64,000 nt of DNA from Neoalteromonas flava (GTDB lineage: Bacteria > Pseudomonadota > Gammaproteobacteria > Enterobacterales > Alteromonadaceae), in assembly GCF_002807685.1 (NCBI RefSeq), contig NZ_PEAX01000001.1, forward strand, positions 124,001 through 188,000, given 5' to 3'. Made by a program: the position numbers and the translations under genes. This document shows positions 57,705 through 64,000 of the stretch, one piece after another. Every line of letters begins with the position of its first letter. Within the stretch, counting starts at the first letter, position 1. The notes beneath the pieces are model-generated. The model saw only the letters and a program-made list of their open reading frames with translations, did not search any database and had not been told where the DNA came from.

Positions 57705-58803
57705 CTAAAGTCCAGATTTTAAGCTTGCTTGGATAAAGCGATCGAGATCACCATCCAGCACTGCTTGCGTATTTCGGGTTTCTACGCCAGTGCGCAGATC
57801 TTTAATCCGTGAGTCGTCTAACACGTAGGATCGAATTTGGCTGCCCCAGCCAATGTCAGATTTATTGTCTTCCATCGCTTGCTTTTCGGCCGTTTGTTTT
57901 TGCAGTTCATATTCGTAAAGCTTGGCCTTTAATTGCTTAAACGCTTGGTCTTTGTTCTTATGTTGCGAGCGGTCATTCTGACATTGCACAACAATGTTGG
58001 TTGGAATATGCGTAATTCGTACTGCAGAGTCAGTTCGGTTAACGTGCTGTCCACCCGCACCTGAGGCACGGTAGGTGTCTATTCTGAGATCGGCAGGATT
58101 AATCTCGATTTCAATATCATCATTAATTTCGGGATAAATAAACGCTGACGCGAAAGAGGTATGTCGACGATTACCTGAGTCAAAGGGAGATTTACGCACT
58201 AAGCGGTGCACTCCGGTTTCTGTGCGTAACCAACCAAATGCGTATTCGCCGCCAAAGCGAATAGTTGCACTTTTTATACCCGCCACATCACCATCGGACA
58301 CTTCTATCAATTCGGTTTTAAAACCGTGCTCCTCTCCCCAACGCAAATACATGCGCAGCAGCATATTGGCCCAGTCCTGCGCTTCTGTCCCGCCGGAACC
58401 CGACTGAATATCCAAGTAGCAATCGCAACTATCATTTGGCCCAGAAAACATCCGTCGAAACTCAAGTGCTTCTAACTTTTCAGTTAACACAGACAGTTCT
58501 TGCTGTGCTTCGTCGAAGGTTTCTTGATCCTCCGCTTCAACCGCAAGCTCAACCAAGCCAAGTACGTCTTCGCTACCCTGATCCAACTCGCGAATGGTTT
58601 CTACCACTTGCTCTAACGCAACCTTCTCTTTGCCTAATGCCTGAGCCCGCTCTGGCTCATTCCAAACATCGGGACTTTCCAATTCACGATTAACTTCTTC
58701 GAGACGTTCTACTTTGAGATCGTAGTCAAAGATACCCCCTAAGCAACTGAGTGCGGGATTGAATATCTTCGATAGCGGTATGGACAGGATTCACTTCAAA
58801 CAT
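57705..58803 (-). CDS. prfB: Peptide chain release factor 2 (programmed +1 frameshift)
   Basis: RF2 ends translation at UGA and UAA. The full 365-residue protein, exactly the E. coli length, needs a +1 frameshift: codons from ATG 58803 run 25 residues to an in-frame TGA (58728-58726). Reading then continues one base over into [11 protein letters not shown]. The main frame ends at 57705. Features are the SPF anticodon-like motif ([11 protein letters not shown]) and the catalytic GGQ in [10 protein letters not shown]. It is upstream of lysS. No clear promoter could be fixed in the 274 bases before it. Confidence 0.97.
58726..58740 (-). promoter_or_regulatory. RF2 programmed frameshift site
   Basis: On the minus strand AGGGGG (58740-58735), TAT, CTT and the stop TGA followed by C make the classic autoregulatory site. 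The internal Shine-Dalgarno pairs with 16S rRNA, the slippery CTT codon shifts +1, and the poor stop context TGAC senses RF2 level. Confidence 0.97.
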
Positions 58804-59077
58804 GCTGAGCTTCGGATTACAAAAATGATTGCGGATACTACCGAATTTAGCGCTGAGTTTACAGCTTGATTTGGTATAGATTAGATAAATTCAATACCGC
58901 AAGACGACTAATCGCAACCGAGTGATACTTACCTATTTTCTGGCTGTTCTAGCATTAACCTATTGGGTAGCGCTGCAATAACGATGTAGCATCAATCATT
59001 TTACCGCCCAATATACTATTAGCCACTTTCCGTGTAATTGCGCTAAGCATACGAAAAGTGGCATCGGTAAGGTTAAT

Positions 59078-59650
59078 TTAACCCTTTAGTCCTTGAGTAA
59101 ATGAAATCAAATTTCCGACTAAGCGGCCAATTTGCTGATTGGTCTTTTCGTCAGTTAACTCACCCGCGTCGTTGAGTAATGTGTTAACTTTACCAATGGC
59201 TTTTTGGTCTGGTATTACATGCACGCCGATATTTCCCAGCAACATCCGCAATACAACTAACACTCGCATACCCCCAAGGGCACCCGCCGAAGACGCCATA
59301 ATAAGCGCACTCTTGCCTTTAAAGGCTTCAAGCGGCTTTTCGTCACCCACCTTGCGACTGGCCCAATCAATGGCATTTTTTAATAATGCAGGATAACTGG
59401 AATTATATTCCGGTGACACAATGATGAAACCGTCATGCGCCATTAACAGTTCTTTGAACGCTTGTGCATTAGCAGGAATACCTTGCTCGGCTTCATCATC
59501 TTCATTAAAAATTGGCATCGGATAATCTGCCAGATTGATCAGTGTTACTTCAGCTCCCTCAGCTTCAGCAGCCTTAGCTGCAGCTGCTGCGACAGCTTGG
59601 TTGTAGGAGTTTTTACGCGCGCTCCCTGAAAAAGCCAGTAATTTGATCAT
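59078..59650 (-). CDS. NADPH-dependent FMN reductase (ChrR/YieF-like)
   Basis: The 190-residue flavoprotein has the FMN phosphate-binding SGSARKNSYN at residues 9-18 and the SPEYNSSYPALLKNAIDW motif of the NAD(P)H:quinone/chromate reductase family. Members reduce quinones by two electrons and limit oxidative stress; physiological substrate is unknown here. It is divergent from the chemoreceptor gene and 274 bases upstream of prfB. Confidence 0.88.
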   Translation of the reverse strand: MIKLLAFSGSARKNSYNQAVAAAAAKAAEAEGAEVTLINLADYPMPIFNEDDEAEQGIPANAQAFKELLMAHDGFIIVSPEYNSSYPALLKNAIDWASRKVGDEKPLEAFKGKSALIMASSAGALGGMRVLVVLRMLLGNIGVHVIPDQKAIGKVNTLLNDAGELTDEKTNQQIGRLVGNLISFTQGLKG

Positions 59651-59678
59651 GCTATTTTCCTAAATTCATATTTTCAAT

Positions 59679-59705
59679 TAAAGTGTTACGTGAATGGGCA
59701 GATAA
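59679..59705 (+). promoter_or_regulatory. Sigma-28 (FliA) promoter of the PAS chemoreceptor gene
   Basis: TAAA (59679-59682), exactly 15 bases and GCAGATAA (59698-59705) match TAAA-N15-GCCGATAA at 11 of 12 positions. The chemoreceptor start codon is 37 bases downstream, so it belongs to the flagellar/chemotaxis regulon. Confidence 0.82.
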
Positions 59706-59741
59706 TGATCATCACAAGCCCGAAGCAGTAAAAGGCCTTTT

Positions 59742-61496
59742 ATGTTTAAAAATCTTTTAAATTTAATAAACGGAACTAATGTAACAGGAATTTTAGAACA
59801 GGCAATCGATGCCATTATTAGCATCGATGCAAACAACAATATCACTTTTATCAATCGTGCCGCTGAAGCCTTGTTTGGCTATAAACGTGATGAAGTCTTG
59901 GGTAAGAACGTAAAAATGCTGGTACCCAGCGAATTCAGAGCGAACCATGATAATTATGTAAACGCCAACCGTCAGGGAAAAGCTGACAAGATAGTGGGTA
60001 CCTCGCGCGATGTTCAAGTCGAAACGCGTTCAGGGGAACGCAAATGGTGCAACTTATCCTTGTCTAAGGTTCCTCACTCGGATGGCTTTCATTACACTGC
60101 GTTTATTAAAGATATTTCGGTGCAAAAAGAAGCACAAGAGCGTATCGACCAAACCTTAGAGCAGTGTATCGATGCGGTTGTTAGCATTGATGAAAATAAC
60201 AATGTGACATTTTTCAATCATGCAGCTGAAAATCTTTGGGGCATTGGGAGAGATAAGGTACTTGGGCAAAATGTTAAAATGCTCGTGCCACAAATAATCC
60301 AAAGTCAGCATGATGAAATGGTCAACCGTAATCGTCGAACTGGTGAGGACCGCATTGTTGGTACATCACGCGAAGTCGAAATTGAGCGTGCCGATGGCGG
60401 TAAATTGTGGGGCAATTTATCACTATCTAAAGTCATGGTTGGCGATAAAATCACCTACACAGCTTTCGTAAAAGACATTACTGAGGAAAAAGCTCAACGT
60501 GATCAGATTGCGCTACTGTCGCTAGTGGCGAATGAAACTGACAACTCAGTGATAATCACTGACGCCCAAGGGTTAATTGAATACATCAACCCAGGATTTA
60601 GTAAATTAACGGGGTATAGCGCGGAAGACGTGGTGGGTAAAAAACCTGGGCAAATTCTGCAAGGCAAACACACGTCTGATGAGACTCGGAAGCGGATCCG
60701 CACAAAGCTCGAACGTCGTGAGCCGTTTTATGAAGAAATACTCAACTACACCAAGCAAGGTGAACCCTATTGGATAAGCCTCGCGGTGAATCCCGTTTTT
60801 GATGAGCATCAACAGCTCAAGCAGTTTGTTTCCATCCAAGCCAATATTGATAAAACCAAACGTCGCGCGCTAGAAAATGATGTCCGCATGGATGCCATCA
60901 GTCACGCTAATATCGTATTAGAGTTTAACGCTGAAGGACGCTTACAATTGGCCAATAAACTGGCAATAGATGCCTTTAAAGCCAAGGATCAAAGTACGCT
61001 GCAAGGTTCAATTAAGCTTTTAAAAGATTATATCAACGCGGAACATTGGCAACTATTGCATCAGGGGGAATTTATTAATACTGAATTCACAATCGCGGCA
61101 AACAACCAACAAGTTCGTCTTGCTGCTGCCATTTCTCCGGTGCAAGATGAAGATGGTAATCTGAATAAGATTCTAGTTTTTGGTGCAGATGTTTCTGAAC
61201 GGAACGCTGTATTGTCACAAACACACACAGCCATGTCGCAGGTGCTTGCACGGATCAGTAGTATCATTGAAACCATCAATAGTATTTCGGATCAAACCAA
61301 TCTGCTGGCCTTAAATGCAGCTATTGAATCTGCGCGCGCGGGCGAGGCTGGACGAGGTTTTGCCGTTGTAGCTGACGAAGTGCGCAGTTTAGCGCTACGC
61401 ACAACTGAATCAGCCAAAGAGATTGGTTCTTTGGTCGACGAAACCCGTAAACATGTAGAAGGACTCAGCCAGTACATGGATGGTGGTCAATCATGA
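59742..61496 (+). CDS. Soluble multi-PAS methyl-accepting chemotaxis protein
   Basis: The 584-residue protein has no membrane helix. PAS1 (about 14-127) and PAS2 (about 136-248) are close copies of each other. A third PAS (about 255-375) and a weaker fourth (about 383-487) follow. The short MCP hairpin tip (about 500-575) has the conserved [20 protein letters not shown] and [16 protein letters not shown]1 and PAS2 both carry a FixL-like His (69, 190) and Arg (89, 210), suggesting haem. The signalling part is only about 80 residues, with no visible methylation helices or CheR-tether pentapeptide. It resembles BdlA-type cytoplasmic receptors. A sigma-28 promoter lies upstream. Confidence 0.88.
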   Translation: MFKNLLNLINGTNVTGILEQAIDAIISIDANNNITFINRAAEALFGYKRDEVLGKNVKMLVPSEFRANHDNYVNANRQGKADKIVGTSRDVQVETRSGERKWCNLSLSKVPHSDGFHYTAFIKDISVQKEAQERIDQTLEQCIDAVVSIDENNNVTFFNHAAENLWGIGRDKVLGQNVKMLVPQIIQSQHDEMVNRNRRTGEDRIVGTSREVEIERADGGKLWGNLSLSKVMVGDKITYTAFVKDITEEKAQRDQIALLSLVANETDNSVIITDAQGLIEYINPGFSKLTGYSAEDVVGKKPGQILQGKHTSDETRKRIRTKLERREPFYEEILNYTKQGEPYWISLAVNPVFDEHQQLKQFVSIQANIDKTKRRALENDVRMDAISHANIVLEFNAEGRLQLANKLAIDAFKAKDQSTLQGSIKLLKDYINAEHWQLLHQGEFINTEFTIAANNQQVRLAAAISPVQDEDGNLNKILVFGADVSERNAVLSQTHTAMSQVLARISSIIETINSISDQTNLLALNAAIESARAGEAGRGFAVVADEVRSLALRTTESAKEIGSLVDETRKHVEGLSQYMDGGQS

Positions 61497-61503
61497 CCAC
61501 CTT
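61482..61503 (+). terminator. Hairpin at the end of the chemoreceptor gene
   Basis: GGTGGTCA and TGACCACC form a perfect 8-bp stem with a 4-base loop. The gene's TGA stop lies in the second arm. Only two T follow, so it may be a weak terminator between this gene and convergent argS. Confidence 0.45.
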
Positions 61504-61507
61504 CCAA

Positions 61508-63229
61508 TTACATCCGTTTTGCAGTTCCAATACCTAACAGGTTTAGCCCTAACTGCAGTGTCTTTGCTGTCAAATGAGCTAGCGTTAAACGACTCACCTG
61601 AGTCTCAGCATCAACGCCTTCTTTAAGTATTGGGCAGGCTTCATAAAAGCGCATGAAACCACTGGCCAAATCGTATAGATAAGCACAAAGCACGTGCGGA
61701 GTAGCCTCTTCTGCTACGGTAAGTAGCGCGTCTTCAAACTGCAGTAGCTTGGTTGCTAGAGACTTTTCCTCATTGGCAACGATTTGCACTGCAGCGGGAG
61801 TAAACTCACCAGTAAACTTCTCAAAAATGCTTTGAATTCGGGTAAACGCGTACTGCAAGTAAGGCGCCGTATTCCCTTCGAAACTGAGCATCTGGTCCCA
61901 ATCAAAGATATAATCTGTTGTGCGATTCTTGCTCAAGTCAGCATATTTCACCGCCCCAATCCCAATTTTCTTGGCTAGCTCAGGATCGACGCTTTGACCT
62001 GCCGCCCGCTCGATAAGCAGTTTTTCTGCCCGCTGCACTGACTCTACCAGTAAATCATGCAGTTTAACCGTGCCACCCGTGCGGGTCTTAAACGGCTTGC
62101 CATCTTTACCCAACATCATACCAAAGGGGCAGTGCTCATAGCTTTGCTCAGCGCGGATGAAACCTGCTTTGCGCGCCACTACTTCAGTTTGCTTAAAGTG
62201 TAAGCTTTGGCGCGCATCAGTGAAGATCAATGTACGATCTGCGTTTAGTTTGCCATTGCGATAGCGGATTGCAGCTAAATCGGTAGTCGCATACAGGTAG
62301 CCACCGCCTGATTTTTGAATAATGTAAACTGCTGGCTTGCCTTCCTTATCCGCCATTTCTGGCAAAAAGACCACTTGCGCCCCCTGATCTTCAACAGCAA
62401 TGCCCTGGTTTTTCAGTTCACTGACTACGGCCGCAAGGTCGTCGTTATAAGCACTCTCACCCATTACGTCGTCACGCGTTAAACTAACATTCAGTAGTGA
62501 GTAAACGTCTTCGCTGTGCTGAATTGATACGTCAATAAATTGTTGCCACAGTGCCATACACTGCGCGTCTCCGCTTTGCAGTTTTACCACGTACTCGCGG
62601 GCGCGATCAGCAAACCCATCTTCATCATCAAAACGTACTTTCGCAGCACGGTAAAAGTCTTCCAAGTCACTCAGCGCTGTTTCAGCCACTGTGTTTTCAG
62701 CGAGTTGATCGCTTAAGTGCGCCAACAGCATGCCAAATTGTGTCCCCCAATCGCCCATATGATTTTGACGAATGACGTTATGACCAAGAAACTCAAGAAC
62801 TTTAACTGTGGCGTCGCCAATAATGGTGCTACGTAAATGACCAACATGCATTTCTTTAGCGAGATTGGGAGAGGAATAATCTACTACAACTGTCTGCGCC
62901 GTTTGCTCATTGATTGACACTCGCGCGTCTTGGCTGGCTGTGGTTGCCCAACTGGCTAAAAAGTCATGGCTTAAATGAATGTTGATAAATCCAGGGCCGG
63001 CTATCTCGAGCTGGCTAGCAATGTCTTGTAATTGGACCGTTGCCAGAATTTGTTGCGCGATTTCGCGCGGGTTTTTCTTTAACGCTTTGGCCAGTGCCAT
63101 CGCGCCGTTAAACTGGTAGTCACCAAACTCTGGCCGCGTGCTGCGACTTAGCGGTACTTTGCTGTCATCAAAGCCAAGTTGCTGCAAGGCCTGTTGAAAT
63201 CGTTGAGTGATTAGCGCATGTAAATTCAT
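61508..63229 (-). CDS. argS: Arginyl-tRNA synthetase
   Basis: ArgS charges tRNA-Arg. The 573-residue class I enzyme has the HIGH-type motif as HVGHLRST (with [11 protein letters not shown] before it), an N-terminal additional domain, and the C-terminal DALR anticodon-binding domain ending in [13 protein letters not shown]. The usual KMSKS is replaced, as is common in this family; KTRTGGTV is the likely equivalent. It lies 12 bases after prfC on the minus strand. Confidence 0.96.
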   Translation of the reverse strand: MNLHALITQRFQQALQQLGFDDSKVPLSRSTRPEFGDYQFNGAMALAKALKKNPREIAQQILATVQLQDIASQLEIAGPGFINIHLSHDFLASWATTASQDARVSINEQTAQTVVVDYSSPNLAKEMHVGHLRSTIIGDATVKVLEFLGHNVIRQNHMGDWGTQFGMLLAHLSDQLAENTVAETALSDLEDFYRAAKVRFDDEDGFADRAREYVVKLQSGDAQCMALWQQFIDVSIQHSEDVYSLLNVSLTRDDVMGESAYNDDLAAVVSELKNQGIAVEDQGAQVVFLPEMADKEGKPAVYIIQKSGGGYLYATTDLAAIRYRNGKLNADRTLIFTDARQSLHFKQTEVVARKAGFIRAEQSYEHCPFGMMLGKDGKPFKTRTGGTVKLHDLLVESVQRAEKLLIERAAGQSVDPELAKKIGIGAVKYADLSKNRTTDYIFDWDQMLSFEGNTAPYLQYAFTRIQSIFEKFTGEFTPAAVQIVANEEKSLATKLLQFEDALLTVAEEATPHVLCAYLYDLASGFMRFYEACPILKEGVDAETQVSRLTLAHLTAKTLQLGLNLLGIGTAKRM

Positions 63230-63241
63230 AATCGATTAACT

Positions 63242-64000
63242 TTAGTGCTCTCGAGTGGTTTTAAAGGTAATGTCGGGGTAACGCTCCTGCGCTAATGACA
63301 AGTTCACCATAGTCGGCGCAATATAGGCGAGATTTTCTCCACCGTCCAACGCCAGATTGCTTTCAGATTTTCGTCTGAATTCATCCAGTTTCTTAGCATC
63401 GTCACAATAAACCCAGCGTGCAGTTGATACATTTACCGATTCATAAATGGCCTCAACGTTGTACTCAGCCTTCAAACGGGCTACAACGACATCAAACTGC
63501 AGTACACCGACAGCACCGACAATCAGGTCATTGTTGATCAGTGGCCGAAACACTTGCACCGCGCCTTCTTCAGACAATTGGATCAAGCCTTTCAATAGTT
63601 GTTTTTGCTTCAACGGATCTTTTAAACGGATACGTTTAAATAACTCTGGCGCGAAATTGGGGATCCCTTTAAATCGATGATCTTCGCCAGCGGTAAAAGT
63701 ATCACCAATACGAATTGAACCATGATTGTGCAGGCCGATAATATCACCTGCATAGGCTTCTTCTAATAAAGCCCTGTCACCCGCTAAAAACGTCAACGCG
63801 TCAGAGATACGAATATCTTTGCCAACCCGGGTATGACGCATTTTCATGCCTTTCTCATATTTACCCGACACAATGCGACAAAAGGCAATACGGTCGCGAT
63901 GCTTGGGGTCCATATTGGCCTGAATTTTAAATACAAAGCCACTGAATTTATCTTCGGTGGATTCCACCACCCGCGCATCTGTCTCGCGACTCTGTGGGGT
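63242..64000 (-). CDS. prfC: Peptide chain release factor 3, C-terminal part (5' end outside window)
   Basis: The frame stays open to the window edge ([13 protein letters not shown]...), so the gene is cut there and the GTG at 63970 is not its start. The visible ~250 residues are domains II-III of RF3, with [27 protein letters not shown] and [12 protein letters not shown]3 is the GTPase that recycles RF1/RF2 after termination; its G domain would lie to the right. Release factors 2 and 3 and two aminoacyl-tRNA synthetases thus lie within 8 kb here. Confidence 0.93.
   Translation of the reverse strand, partial: TPQSRETDARVVESTEDKFSGFVFKIQANMDPKHRDRIAFCRIVSGKYEKGMKMRHTRVGKDIRISDALTFLAGDRALLEEAYAGDIIGLHNHGSIRIGDTFTAGEDHRFKGIPNFAPELFKRIRLKDPLKQKQLLKGLIQLSEEGAVQVFRPLINNDLIVGAVGVLQFDVVVARLKAEYNVEAIYESVNVSTARWVYCDDAKKLDEFRRKSESNLALDGGENLAYIAPTMVNLSLAQERYPDITFKTTREH

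Noticed and set aside
1-64000. Mobile elements, prophage, CRISPR arrays or defence islands
   Set aside because: No transposase, integrase, cas-like gene, regularly spaced repeat or island-like block was found. The tRNA-Asn genes, a common integration site, have no integrase or repeated tRNA end beside them beyond the simple duplication.

Overview
The window is chromosomal DNA of a motile, aerobic gammaproteobacterium, most likely of the order Alteromonadales. Signs are a complete rsxABCDGE operon followed by nth, a MotY gene (T-ring protein of sodium-driven polar flagella), and Alteromonadales-typical families such as a DUF3379 anti-sigma-like protein, DUF3025, DUF3149, a TIGR01621-type pseudouridine synthase and a TPR-sulfotransferase. 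The genus cannot be read from the sequence. Coding density is high and all large genes are intact. I see no insertion sequence, prophage, integron or CRISPR array.

Layout. 1-4 kb: the end of a BatB/TPR gene and batD, then an ECF sigma factor with its anti-sigma-like partner. 4-11.3 kb: a PutP-type symporter, then the sulfate-activation operon cysD-cysC-cysQ-cysN with an SLC13/RCK transporter. 11.4-16.9 kb: a NatAB-like ABC exporter (minus), YIP1 and DUF3025 proteins, and an M28 peptidase lipoprotein. 17-26.1 kb: asnB; queE (with two uncharacterised downstream genes) divergent from queC; a LysR regulator; a MATE-uvrB pair. 26.1-27.1 kb: an 0.8-kb AT-rich non-coding stretch with a DnaA-box cluster, then two identical tRNA-Asn genes. 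27.2-34.9 kb: rsxABCDGE, nth, gloA and a GlpQ-type lipoprotein. 34.8-43.9 kb: motY with a sigma-28 promoter, rnt, a 2-Cys peroxiredoxin, bfd under a Fur box, grxD, sodB, a PD40 protein, an HcaT-like MFS protein, aroC, prmB and smrB. 43.9-51.6 kb (minus): DUF3149, a transglycosylase-TPR-sulfotransferase-2OG-oxygenase cluster, gshA and a large M16 peptidase. 51.7-64 kb: an Hpt protein, a pseudouridine synthase, panE, a GGDEF-EAL protein with a DUF2892 partner, lysS, prfB with its programmed frameshift, an FMN reductase, a soluble multi-PAS chemoreceptor with its own sigma-28 promoter, argS and the end of prfC.

Themes. Iron, redox and oxidative stress recur (rsx, nth, peroxiredoxin, bfd, grxD, sodB, gshA). 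Motility and signalling recur (motY, the PAS chemoreceptor, Hpt, GGDEF-EAL). The observations I would follow up first are the DnaA-box cluster upstream of MATE-uvrB, the chemoreceptor with two tandem FixL-like PAS domains, the two near-consensus sigma-28 promoters, the queE-coupled unknown genes, and the sulfotransferase/2OG-oxygenase cluster. I did not find a clearly new multigene system; most of the window is conserved core genome.
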